The position numbers were made by a program, and so were the translations under genes. Below the pieces are notes generated by a model that worked only from the letters and a program-made list of their open reading frames with translations, searched no databases and was not told where the DNA came from. A stretch of 64,000 nt of DNA from the NCBI GenBank assembly GCA_020437105.1, contig JAGQWR010000001.1, positions 1-64,000 on the forward strand, in the 5' to 3' direction. This stretch comes from Saprospiraceae bacterium. GTDB taxonomy: Bacteria; Bacteroidota; Bacteroidia; Chitinophagales; Saprospiraceae. Of this stretch, positions 8,683 to 17,086 are shown piece by piece. How positions within the stretch are numbered: the stretch's first letter is position 1; every line of letters begins with the position of its first letter.

Positions 8683-8925
8683 CTATGCTTTTTTTATTTC
8701 CTTTCGTTTGTTAGACACAAAGTAGATTCCGGATGCTGCAAGCAGCAGTCCTCCATATAAAACTCTTTGTTTTGCCGGGTTATCTGATTTGAATAATAGA
8801 GGCAGATTGCTCATGAAACTGGTGGCTTCGGAGTTTGTTTTTTCCTGTGCCTGCATATCCAACCCGCTAAACATATATAGTCCACCTACCAGGAGGAGCA
8901 AAAAAGACATTTTCTTGTAAGTCAT
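8683..8925 (-). CDS. Small exported or membrane protein of unknown function
   Basis: An 80-residue protein with a hydrophobic N-terminal segment (about 6-25, ending in MQAQE, consistent with a Sec signal peptide) and a second hydrophobic segment (about 55-71) followed by the basic end NKRKEIKKA. It is therefore probably a single-pass membrane protein. No family is recognised. It is separated from the upstream beta-helix gene by a strong terminator, so it has its own transcription unit. Confidence 0.6.
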   Translation of the reverse strand: MTYKKMSFLLLLVGGLYMFSGLDMQAQEKTNSEATSFMSNLPLLFKSDNPAKQRVLYGGLLLAASGIYFVSNKRKEIKKA

Positions 8926-8952
8926 GGTCGTTTGGTTTTATTCAAAATTAAC

Positions 8953-8994
8953 CAAAAAAACAAACTATACCCAAACGAAAGTGGTTTGGGTATA
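8953..8994 (-). terminator. Intrinsic terminator of the beta-helix protein gene
   Basis: There is a perfect 11-bp stem, TATACCCAAAC (8966-8976) with GTTTGGGTATA (8984-8994), and a 7-base loop. On the minus strand it is followed by GTTTGTTTTTTT. It sits 22 bases past the stop of the gene ending at 9016. Confidence 0.8.
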
Positions 8995-9015
8995 AGTAAA
9001 GGTTTACCGGGCCTG

Positions 9016-11466
9016 TCAATTTGAAGGTCGGGCACGTTTACTTAAATCGCGTTTGGGGAGGATCAATAAATTGCCCTCTACCTGACATTTGTTCGGGACG
9101 TTTTCAATCGGAAAAATCGGCAGTGTTGTCAAGTTATTCAGACAGACCACATTTGACAAATATTGATCAACTGGCAACCCAGAAGGTGTTCCAATATAAA
9201 TACTGTATGCATTTCCGTTAACCTTCCGAATGCCTTCAATGATATTGTTTGTAATAATTGAGCCTATTATTTGCCCCTCTTTCATATTTCCGGGAGTCGA
9301 TGGAATGCCCATTGCCAGGATAGGATAAGAGCTCCCTGAAATGGTATCATTTGCTATAATAATATGGTTTTGATGTACCCGAACTCCGGGCGCAGCGTAA
9401 ATCCCCCAATTATTTGGAGTACTTGCCGCCAGCATTTTAATGGAGTTTCCGGAAATATTCCAATTATAGTATTCTCTTACACTTTCAGGCGTTTCTTGTT
9501 TTGGTTCACTTGTTTCTACGGTTGAAATCGTTTTTGAGAAATTGGAGAAGGTATTATTCATCACATAAACATCCCGTTCCCAGATGAACAGATCATCATT
9601 AGGTAAATTTCCCTGAGAGGAAAAGAGCAAGCCATGTTGGATCGTATCATTAGGTATGGAAGCGCCGATCAGGTTATTATCGGAAAAGTATAGGTTTCGC
9701 ATAGAACTAAAATGAACCATGGCCGGGTATAGCGGATATGAATTTGTGACTAAATTCTGAAAGCCACCCAGGGAAGGTTGGTAACGAAATACGTTATTTG
9801 TGATTTTTACAGACTGGAGTCCATTCAAATCCAGGAGGGTATTAATGAATTCATTTTCGCTGATAGTCCAGTCTATAGCATACTTTACATCTCCCTGCCC
9901 ACTATTTTGCCAGATCATCCGGCTGCAATTTTCAATGTAATTTCCTGTTATTTCGCCCCCTCGGTTTCCTTCGCCGATGCCTCCGAAGATGAAATATTTG
10001 AAATCCCGAAACTTACAACCTGAAATACTCAGGAATTCAACGGATCCACCCAAGTCTCCGAAAACAGCTTCCCGCCCGTGGCTAAAGTCGCAGTTGCTAA
10101 TCGTAATGTTTCCGGGAATGGCAGAGGTTACAATAGCTGCTTCACTGTGACCTGTCACACTGGATGTTGCCAGGCAAATAGAATCAGCCCAGCAATTTTC
10201 GATATACACATTCCAGGCAGTATCCGGGATAACGGAAACATGGTATATGGAGCCAGCAAGACGCTTAAAATGACAGTTAGAAATCCGACCGCTTGTCCCG
10301 ATAAAATTTTCACTTGGGATATCAAAAGCACCGCAGCGATCAATAAATAAACGACTACCCGGATTTTGGAGAACAGATACGGTGTTATTGGCTCCCCAAG
10401 CATTCGTATAAGGATTTTCTCTCCAGTTTCCATCAAAAATTATACCCTCAAATCTAATATCCCCCAATCGGTTTCCTTCTAAATTGGAAAACATATCAAA
10501 AGCTGTAATCACCGTATCTCCAACCAACAGGTTCTCGTTTAACGGACCTTGTACCTTAATAGTGGTTGTTGTAACCGCACCTAATTTTTTAACAGGGATA
10601 ACAATATCATCATTAGACCTTCCCCGGGTAACCATAATAGTTTGCCCTTTCAGAAAGCCTGATGTATTTGAAAGGCTAATGTATTGCTCACCCGCAGAGA
10701 CATTGGATTCTACAACCCCTAAAACGGCATCGATTCGCCTAAGCGTGTCGCCTTGCCCAATGACGGTGGTAAACGGTTTTAAAATTACCTGCCTGTCCAT
10801 AATATAAGTCCTCGGACCTCCCGGCGCTCGCAGGTCTATTGTTGAACCTGCTCCGTATGTGCTCAGAATAAGGTTGAAAGCTTCGGAAGCAGAATGAATT
10901 GTATCATACTGGCTTACTACAGTTCCTTCCGGCCACCAGCATAATTTGAAGTAGGAAGGTTCGAATAACCGTTGCCAGATCTGTCCAAAGTCGTCTTGTA
11001 TGACCGTCCCTCCATCCGGAATCCCTGAATCTACGATGTGAAAAATGCCTGCTACATCTGGGTTTGTAAGTACGCAGGTATTTGCGGCAGGTGGATTTGT
11101 GCGTAATTCCGTATAACCCTTGCGCAAATTATCACAACAATCATCAGGTAAAAACAAGAAATCAGAGGAGCTATCTGTTTTTTCAGTATCGGCAATTATA
11201 AAGTTGTTTTCGAGAAATGGATTCGGTACGCTCCGTCGGGCCAGTCTTTTTTTCTTTCCTTCAGAAAACGTCCCGATGGGCACACTATCCCGGTTGAGCG
11301 AAAACGAATCAAGGCGTAAACTCGGGGAATCAACTGATGGAGCATCTTCCAATAAAATAATAGAGTAAGGATTGGGCGGAATGGAGTCGGTAGCTTCGTT
11401 ATAATCCCTGGAAAGGACAGGAATACATACACAGCACAATACCATGGCAATGAAAATACGTTGCAT
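9016..11466 (-). CDS. Secreted right-handed beta-helix (pectate-lyase-fold) protein
   Basis: An 816-residue exported protein with a Sec signal peptide (about 1-19). After a Ser/Asp-rich region it shows a start like a pectin-lyase-fold domain (STIDLRAPGGPRTYIM near residue 220), then about 450 residues of short beta-rungs with recurrent ISNC, ITGN, ISEN and ITNN turns, the hallmark of a parallel beta-helix. Catalytic residues of a polysaccharide lyase cannot be assigned; it may be a glycan-binding or degrading protein. It ends KRARPSN without a T9SS sorting domain, unlike the other large secreted proteins here. An 11-bp terminator follows. Confidence 0.8.
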   Translation of the reverse strand: MQRIFIAMVLCCVCIPVLSRDYNEATDSIPPNPYSIILLEDAPSVDSPSLRLDSFSLNRDSVPIGTFSEGKKKRLARRSVPNPFLENNFIIADTEKTDSSSDFLFLPDDCCDNLRKGYTELRTNPPAANTCVLTNPDVAGIFHIVDSGIPDGGTVIQDDFGQIWQRLFEPSYFKLCWWPEGTVVSQYDTIHSASEAFNLILSTYGAGSTIDLRAPGGPRTYIMDRQVILKPFTTVIGQGDTLRRIDAVLGVVESNVSAGEQYISLSNTSGFLKGQTIMVTRGRSNDDIVIPVKKLGAVTTTTIKVQGPLNENLLVGDTVITAFDMFSNLEGNRLGDIRFEGIIFDGNWRENPYTNAWGANNTVSVLQNPGSRLFIDRCGAFDIPSENFIGTSGRISNCHFKRLAGSIYHVSVIPDTAWNVYIENCWADSICLATSSVTGHSEAAIVTSAIPGNITISNCDFSHGREAVFGDLGGSVEFLSISGCKFRDFKYFIFGGIGEGNRGGEITGNYIENCSRMIWQNSGQGDVKYAIDWTISENEFINTLLDLNGLQSVKITNNVFRYQPSLGGFQNLVTNSYPLYPAMVHFSSMRNLYFSDNNLIGASIPNDTIQHGLLFSSQGNLPNDDLFIWERDVYVMNNTFSNFSKTISTVETSEPKQETPESVREYYNWNISGNSIKMLAASTPNNWGIYAAPGVRVHQNHIIIANDTISGSSYPILAMGIPSTPGNMKEGQIIGSIITNNIIEGIRKVNGNAYSIYIGTPSGLPVDQYLSNVVCLNNLTTLPIFPIENVPNKCQVEGNLLILPKRDLSKRARPSN

Positions 11467-11850
11467 GAGACGTTAGTTTGGGTATTAGGTAATTTTGCTG
11501 GTCTCGCCAAAATTACTCTTTATTATTCGGGGATAATTTTTTTTTGCTGAATGCAAATGCCTGAATTTTCCATTGCCATGGAAATTCCATATCGAAAGTA
11601 TTCAGTGGACCAACTTGTAAATTTCCATATACCCAGGGCTATGGGGGCTCTTTGTGCCCTGCTCAGCAAAAAATTTACTTCGGTTTAATAGATTACAACT
11701 TACGAGTTAGTCCACAAGAGGCACAAAAGCAGCAGGAACAGGCGTATCTTAGTTTTAATTTTGAACAGGGCCCAGAAAAAAAATCATTTTACCCAACCAT
11801 TTACACCTTATTGGCCGTCTGGCTAATTGTCCAGTGGATGTCAACATAAT
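11467..11850. other. Intergenic region between divergent genes (384 bp)
   Basis: This gap separates the minus-strand beta-helix gene from the sigma-factor gene. It holds a symmetric pair of promoter-like boxes (11490-11515) and an imperfect palindrome TTTCCAT-TGCC-ATGGAAA (11567-11584). A 65-codon frame from a TTG at 11652 ends at 11849, but it has no recognisable family and only a weak hydrophobic end, so it is not called as a gene. Confidence 0.5.
11490..11515. promoter_or_regulatory. Inverted pair of TAATTTTG boxes in a divergent promoter region
   Basis: TAATTTTG (11490-11497) and its exact reverse complement CAAAATTA (11508-11515) are separated by 10 bases. Each arm matches the Bacteroidota -7 box TAnnTTTG on its own strand. 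The minus-strand box ends 42 bases upstream of the beta-helix gene start. No clear TTTG -33 element is placed at the right distance on either strand, so it may be an operator rather than two promoters. Confidence 0.4.
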
Positions 11851-12405
11851 TTGAGCAAGAAAAAAACATATAGCGAAGCAGAGTTGGTTGCCGGATGCAT
11901 CAGAAACGAGCGCTCTTTTCAGGAGCTATTGTACAAAAACTTCTTTGACAGTATGTTTCGGATGTGCCTGCGTTATACTTCTGACAGGGAAGAAGCCCTG
12001 ACCATTGTTAACAATGGTTTCTTGCGTGTATTTAAGAAACTGGACAAGTACGGATTTAAAGGATCTCTGGAAGGCTGGATTCGGCGATTGGTTTTTCATT
12101 GCCTGTCTGATCATTTCAGGGGAAAATCCAAGGAAATACATTTTCTTGAAATCGCAGAGCGTGATGCTCCGGATTATGTAAACGCCTTATCCAATCTGTA
12201 TTTTGAAGATATCCTGGATTTGGTCGAAAAATTACCCCCTGCTACCAAAGAGGTTTTTATTCTCTATGCGATCGAAGGCTTTAGTCATAAAGAAATTTCG
12301 ATGCAGGTAGGCATTAGTGAAGGTACCTCCAAGTGGCACCTTTCAGAAGCGCGAAAAAAAATGAAGGAACTCCTTCGAATGAATAAATTGAATTATGCAG
12401 GCTAA
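11851..12405 (+). CDS. ECF-type RNA polymerase sigma factor
   Basis: A 184-residue sigma-70 family ECF factor. Region 2 (about 15-85) includes FDSMFRMCLRYTSDREEALTIVNNGFLRVF and the region 2.4-like KGSLEGWIRRLV. Region 4 (about 120-175) has the promoter -35-binding helix-turn-helix FSHKEISMQVGISEGTSKWHLSEARKK. The TTG at 11851 (then SKKKTYSEAELV) starts the conserved part; an in-frame TTG at 11827 is an alternative, and no ATG is available. The stop overlaps the next gene by 11 bases, which points to coupled expression with a membrane partner that looks like its anti-sigma factor. Confidence 0.85.
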   Translation: MSKKKTYSEAELVAGCIRNERSFQELLYKNFFDSMFRMCLRYTSDREEALTIVNNGFLRVFKKLDKYGFKGSLEGWIRRLVFHCLSDHFRGKSKEIHFLEIAERDAPDYVNALSNLYFEDILDLVEKLPPATKEVFILYAIEGFSHKEISMQVGISEGTSKWHLSEARKKMKELLRMNKLNYAG

Positions 12406-13618
12406 CAAATGGGACGATAATTACCGGGATTTTGCCTGGACTGAAATGGAGAAACTCCTTCAGGAGGAACTGCCTGTCCGTGCCCTGCCATGGTGGCGTA
12501 GAATCGGACTCGTATTTTTAATTCCCTTTGCAGCTACCATTCTGCTGGGAGGAGCTTTCTGGGGTTTTTCAACCTTGGGCCCAAATGCTACCAGCTCTGA
12601 CAAAGCGCTGCCTGTTGCTCTTGAAACAGACGTGAATAAGCAGAAAAAGGAGCAAAACCTTGTTGAAAATGGGACCCCTGCAATTATCTTAGACCAGTTG
12701 CCTGGAAAGGATTCAAAACCAAAATCTGAAAATAGAACGCCGGTTACTCTACCTGTTACTCCGATTGAAACTGAGAATCAATTACTGATCGATGAACCTA
12801 CATTGGATAAACCACAGGTACTTTACGAAGACCCTGTTCTTGATACACAAGACAGATCTGTAGTTGATCCTCTGGAGATGCTGCCGTTGGAATATTTTAA
12901 CCCATCCGGAGCGGCAAAAGCTGTACAAGCCAGCTATGAGACGCCAGCGCCTGCCAGGTCGGCATTGCAGCTTGGATTTACCTCAGCCTTGAATGTAAGT
13001 CAGTTGCCAGGTGTTTCAGCCGGACTGGTGGTTCAAAAACAAATAGGTCGTTCCAGATTTTCATGGCAATCAGGCTTGGAGGCTGGTTTTCAGACTTCAA
13101 AGCCCTTTCAGGTACTTGCTGCTGCAGACAATTCGGAATCTTTAGATGTAAATGGCGATACGACAAGTGTTACAGTTTCTCCGAATGGTACTAATGAGAT
13201 AAGTCTGGGAAGTGCTGAAAAAGTATATTATTTGAGTCTCGAAATGCCTTTGATGTTGAAGTATCGGATTAGCCCAAGGTTGAACCTTTCCCTTGGTGCA
13301 CGAGCAGCTTATGTGTTAAAAGGTAATCCTGCCTTTAGAGGCTTGTTTAAGCAGGAGTCGGGGCAAATGGATAGCTATATTTATGGTGAATCGCGTTTTG
13401 GCTTTCCCTCCCAGGTGGAAAGTGCAACTGAAATTCAACGGAACCCCTTCGGTCTCTCCGGAGTAGCCGGTTTGGAATACCAGTTATCTTCCAACTTTTC
13501 TGTCTCAGGTGCCTTCCAATACGGATTAACGGATGAATTTCCGGCAGATCCTGAAATTAAAAGGCGGGTAGGGGGAGAAGTTCGAGTAAATTGGTTTTTT
13601 AATCATCCAACCAGATAA
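12395..13618 (+). CDS. Anti-sigma-like membrane protein with C-terminal outer-membrane-type beta-barrel region
   Basis: A 407-residue protein overlapping the sigma-factor gene by 11 bases. Residues 1-35 are a soluble, acidic/aromatic segment (WDDNYRDFAWTEMEKLL) like the cytosolic part of anti-sigma factors. Residues 37-58 form one membrane segment (WWRRIGLVFLIPFAATILLG). A Pro/Thr/Glu-rich linker (60-190) follows. Residues 190-407 show alternating amphipathic strands typical of the porin-like barrel families (SWQSGLEAGFQ, NLSLGARAAYVL, ending VNWFF). A likely role is control of the sigma factor, inferred from position and topology. The 3' end overlaps the convergent peptidase gene by 20 bases. 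Confidence 0.75.
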   Translation: MQANKWDDNYRDFAWTEMEKLLQEELPVRALPWWRRIGLVFLIPFAATILLGGAFWGFSTLGPNATSSDKALPVALETDVNKQKKEQNLVENGTPAIILDQLPGKDSKPKSENRTPVTLPVTPIETENQLLIDEPTLDKPQVLYEDPVLDTQDRSVVDPLEMLPLEYFNPSGAAKAVQASYETPAPARSALQLGFTSALNVSQLPGVSAGLVVQKQIGRSRFSWQSGLEAGFQTSKPFQVLAAADNSESLDVNGDTTSVTVSPNGTNEISLGSAEKVYYLSLEMPLMLKYRISPRLNLSLGARAAYVLKGNPAFRGLFKQESGQMDSYIYGESRFGFPSQVESATEIQRNPFGLSGVAGLEYQLSSNFSVSGAFQYGLTDEFPADPEIKRRVGGEVRVNWFFNHPTR

Positions 13619-15059
13619 TTGGTTCCAGCACGTTTAGACGCACCTCCTCCTTCAGGAATGTCAGTCCTTTTTTAAATTCAACTAATTCCCTGTCTGAATG
13701 AATGATGATGACGGCGTGTTTATCGGCTGTCAAAAATCGCAGCATAAATGGCCTGTCGGGAAATAAAACCTGATACTGTTTTAATTCCGGAATGGAGGTC
13801 TCCAGGCGGCCCAGGGTCTGTCGTACCCGTTGTGTAATGACAAAAAACCGGGTGCTGCTTTGAGCCTGCTCCATCCGAGCCAGAGATTCGGATGCTAAAA
13901 TCGGTGTTGAAATCAGGTAGGAGGAGGTGCGAAAATTTTCCTGTACCATCTCTATGAGCCGGGGCACCTGTTGATCGGCCACATCCGAAAAGAGTTGGAA
14001 ATCATTGAACAGGTTTTGATACTCAAAAATGGCAAAGGGAAAAGTCTGTTCAAAAACGGAAACAAGCTCCTGCACCATGGGCTCGTCTATCGTTTGCTCA
14101 CGCTCCAGATATTGTTTTACGATCGGGTAAATTGCTTTGGCATACCGGTCGATATAATGGTCGGCATACCAGTCTTCCTGATTCAAACTACCATTCAATT
14201 TTTCGTAAACCCAACCATTGCCAATTGCAGTTGCAAGTGCCTCATTTATATAGCTGTAAGCAAAATCGCCATAGCTGGATGCAGCACTGTCAAACCATTC
14301 AAAAAGCTGCCATTGAAAGGCCTTGGGCTGTTCCTGATAAAGGGTATGGGCTATTTCATGCAAGGCAATTCCCATCAGTCCGTCAAATTGAGAATTGCCC
14401 ACCAACATACCACAGAGAAGCATATTACTTCTTGGAGTAGAGATGATATTTCCTGTATGTCCGGGAATTGGATAAAGACTCACAACAAAGGGCATTTCAT
14501 CAGACCAATTGCTGCCGTAAAATCCACGGATAGCCGTCAGGTATTTGGATAGCTCTTTTTCTTCGGCATATGCACTTAACTGACTGATTTGAATAGAAAA
14601 GGAATCGAGTTGTGGGTTCCAGATCAGGCTGTCATAGTATGGTTCGATCGATCGGAGAATGGCAATGGTTTTTTGATGTAAGCTGTTGGGAATCAGGCCC
14701 AGTGTCCACCACTCAAAATTATCCAACTCACCGGCACGTGCAGCATACATTTCCAGTTGTTCCAGAGTGCTTCCATACCCTTTTCGCCTGGGCGGATACC
14801 CGGGAATTTCATATTGGAAATCAAAATCTGTGGCCTTCCAGTTTTGGATCAGGGCCTGGACCTTCCTGTCCCCGGGCAGTGCACTTTCCAGGAAATAATT
14901 AAACAGGCTGGGGGAGGTTTCCGGTTGACCCGAGATGGTCTCCATGAAGTTAAACAGACAATGTGCTTTACTAACCTGAAATTTGATGGGAATGTGGATT
15001 GTTTGCTGCCCGGAAAGCAAACCTGGGAAAAACAAAATCAGTGACAATATCCATTTCAT
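13599..15059 (-). CDS. Secreted gluzincin-like zinc metallopeptidase
   Basis: A 486-residue exported protein with a signal peptide (about 1-17, ending LSGQQ). It contains an HExxH zinc motif at residues 234-238 (LMGIALHEIAHTLY) and a downstream Glu273 in YINEALATAIGN, the gluzincin third-ligand arrangement. This supports an active zinc peptidase. The remaining sequence is helical and I do not recognise a named family. It has no T9SS domain, so a periplasmic location is likely. It is divergent from the cytochrome gene and shares a candidate operator region with it. Confidence 0.72.
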   Translation of the reverse strand: MKWILSLILFFPGLLSGQQTIHIPIKFQVSKAHCLFNFMETISGQPETSPSLFNYFLESALPGDRKVQALIQNWKATDFDFQYEIPGYPPRRKGYGSTLEQLEMYAARAGELDNFEWWTLGLIPNSLHQKTIAILRSIEPYYDSLIWNPQLDSFSIQISQLSAYAEEKELSKYLTAIRGFYGSNWSDEMPFVVSLYPIPGHTGNIISTPRSNMLLCGMLVGNSQFDGLMGIALHEIAHTLYQEQPKAFQWQLFEWFDSAASSYGDFAYSYINEALATAIGNGWVYEKLNGSLNQEDWYADHYIDRYAKAIYPIVKQYLEREQTIDEPMVQELVSVFEQTFPFAIFEYQNLFNDFQLFSDVADQQVPRLIEMVQENFRTSSYLISTPILASESLARMEQAQSSTRFFVITQRVRQTLGRLETSIPELKQYQVLFPDRPFMLRFLTADKHAVIIIHSDRELVEFKKGLTFLKEEVRLNVLEPIIWLDD

Positions 15060-15087
15060 AGCTATAAATTTGACCGCTTCCTAACAA

Positions 15088-15117
15088 GGTACCCAGATTT
15101 ATGCAATGGGGTACCCA
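15088..15117. promoter_or_regulatory. Two GGTACCCA repeats 22 bp apart between divergent genes
   Basis: GGTACCCA occurs at 15088-15095 and 15110-15117. The 22-bp spacing is about two helical turns. Each copy contains the self-complementary GGTACC, so the pair also forms a 7-bp inverted repeat. It lies between the minus-strand peptidase start (15059) and the cytochrome's TATTTTTG box (15125-15132). Binding of a regulator is an inference. Confidence 0.4.
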
Positions 15118-15124
15118 ATTTTCC

Positions 15125-15132
15125 TATTTTTG
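15125..15132 (+). promoter_or_regulatory. -7 box (TATTTTTG) of the cytochrome gene
   Basis: Exact match to the Bacteroidota TAnnTTTG -7 consensus, ending 19 bases before the ATG at 15152. No good TTTG -33 element is visible at the expected distance. Confidence 0.45.
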
Positions 15133-15151
15133 ACTTGAAAAGCAACCCTAT

Positions 15152-17086
15152 ATGCGAAAGCAATACCTACTCTTTTTTGCGCTGGTCATTTTCCTGTTGA
15201 CTGCTGCCTTTTTATCTTCAGATAAAAAAAATGTGGTTTACCACAGCCGGGCTGAATTATCGCTCTTTCAGGAAATGATGTTGAATCCACCGGTGGATAC
15301 AAACCTTTATTTTGCAACTTCCAGTCATTGTTACGGGTGTCACAGTACCGACCCCATTGCATTTGGTTTGGTGGACGGAGATGGAAATGATGTGGCAATG
15401 TATGAGGATTGGAGTTCGACAATGATGGCAAATTCGGCGAAGGATCCTTTTTGGCGGGCAAAAGTGAGTCATGAGTCGCTGACCATTCCGGCCTATGCGG
15501 ATGAAATACAAAATAAATGTACCAGTTGTCATGCGCCAATGGGGCATTATTCTGCTGCTTATCATAACGATTTGCCGTACACTATGTTGGATTTACTGGC
15601 AGATACCATTGGCCTGGATGGGGTGTCCTGTGGTGCTTGCCATATGATTAGCGAGGATAACCTGGCCCAAACATTTTCCGGTGAGATCACCTTTGATACA
15701 TTAGATCGATTGCTTTATGGGCCGTTTCAGACCCCATTTGCTGCGCCAATGCAGTTATATGTAGGCTTCGAACCTTTGTACAGTCCGCATATTTTGGATG
15801 CCGGTGTTTGTGCGCCCTGCCACACCTTAATCACGGGTACATTTGATCTCGAAGGCAATCCTACAGGAGGCACTTTTGTGGAGCAGGCTACCTACCATGA
15901 ATGGTTAAACTCGACCTACAATGAAGATGATGTAAGCTGTCAGGCTTGCCATATGCCAACGCTTCAAGACTCCGTAATTATCGCCTCCAACTACAATTTT
16001 CTAGAGAAGCGGTTTCCTTACGGTCAGCATGAATTAGTAGGCGGAAATACCTTTATGTTGCAACTGATGCGTGATAATCGCTTTGAGCTCAGTTTGCTGG
16101 CGAGCGAGGCTGCCTTTAATGAAACCATTGATAAAACCTATACCATGCTTCAGCAAAAAAGCTTGGTTAGTAATCTGGAAATGGTTGCAAATCAGGGCGA
16201 CACGGCTTATTTTGAATTGTATCTGGAAAATCAGGCCGGACATAAGTTTCCTTCCGGCTACCCAAGCAGGCGGGCCTTTGTCGAATTTGTACTGGAGACA
16301 GAAGCAGGAGACACGCTCTTCCATTCTGGTGCCTATGATGCAAATTTTGAATTAATCGAAAATGATCCGGAATTCGAACCGCATTATAATGTGATCAATG
16401 ACCCGAAACAAGTTCAGATATATGAGTTTGTTTCCGGAGATGTGGATGGGCATTTTACCACCGTTTTAGAATACGGAGCGTTTTCTATCAAAGATAATCG
16501 GCTTCCGCCGAAAGGCTTTAAAACAAGCCATTATACCTACGATACTGTTCAAATCGTCGGAGCAGCCGGAACGGATCCGAATTTTAATTTTGAGGCAACA
16601 GAGGGCTCCGGGAGCGATCGGCTCATTTTTGCGGTATCCTTGCATGGATATGATGGAAATGTGCGCGTAACAAGCCGGGTGTATTACCAATCCTTACCAC
16701 TCCGGTGGTTGGCTCCCATGCTTGCTGAAAACAGCTCTGAAATTGACGCATTCCGGGACATGTTTCAGGAAGCCGATCACACGCCGGTCTTGATTACAGA
16801 GGATCAATTGGATATGCTCTATGTGGAAGGCGAAACGTCAGCCACCCAGGAAGTGGAAGCCGTTGAATTTAAGATTTTTCCAAATCCAAGTTGGGGTGGG
16901 CGCTTTAGAATTGAATTAGCAGAAGATAAACCGATCCGTCAGATACAGGTTTGGGATTCGGCCGGTCGGGTAGTGCGTTTTCATAAAATAAATGAGCAGG
17001 AAATCTGGATTGGAGGCAAAGGTGTATTTGTAATTCAGGTACTAACTGAAAACGGAGTTGGTCAAAGCCGGGTTATTATCCCGTAA
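15152..17086 (+). CDS. Five-heme c-type cytochrome with T9SS C-terminal sorting domain
   Basis: A 644-residue exported electron-transfer protein. After a signal peptide (about 1-22) it carries five CxxCH heme-binding motifs, with first Cys at residues 60, 123, 160, 220 and 263 (CYGCH, CTSCH, CGACH, CAPCH, CQACH), an arrangement like cytochrome c554-type multiheme domains. A beta-rich region (about 330-540) follows, and a T9SS type A sorting domain closes the protein (FKIFPNPSWGG at about 573 to SRVIIP). The hemes would be attached in the periplasm before passage through the outer membrane, placing the protein on the cell surface or in the medium. No cytochrome maturation or partner reductase gene is nearby. 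The electron donor and acceptor are unknown. Confidence 0.88.
   Translation: MRKQYLLFFALVIFLLTAAFLSSDKKNVVYHSRAELSLFQEMMLNPPVDTNLYFATSSHCYGCHSTDPIAFGLVDGDGNDVAMYEDWSSTMMANSAKDPFWRAKVSHESLTIPAYADEIQNKCTSCHAPMGHYSAAYHNDLPYTMLDLLADTIGLDGVSCGACHMISEDNLAQTFSGEITFDTLDRLLYGPFQTPFAAPMQLYVGFEPLYSPHILDAGVCAPCHTLITGTFDLEGNPTGGTFVEQATYHEWLNSTYNEDDVSCQACHMPTLQDSVIIASNYNFLEKRFPYGQHELVGGNTFMLQLMRDNRFELSLLASEAAFNETIDKTYTMLQQKSLVSNLEMVANQGDTAYFELYLENQAGHKFPSGYPSRRAFVEFVLETEAGDTLFHSGAYDANFELIENDPEFEPHYNVINDPKQVQIYEFVSGDVDGHFTTVLEYGAFSIKDNRLPPKGFKTSHYTYDTVQIVGAAGTDPNFNFEATEGSGSDRLIFAVSLHGYDGNVRVTSRVYYQSLPLRWLAPMLAENSSEIDAFRDMFQEADHTPVLITEDQLDMLYVEGETSATQEVEAVEFKIFPNPSWGGRFRIELAEDKPIRQIQVWDSAGRVVRFHKINEQEIWIGGKGVFVIQVLTENGVGQSRVIIP

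Noticed and set aside
11652..11849. 65-codon open frame from a TTG before the sigma gene
   Set aside because: It has no ATG, no recognised family, and its only feature is a weak hydrophobic end. It lies in a region of short palindromes and promoter-like boxes, so it is probably not translated.
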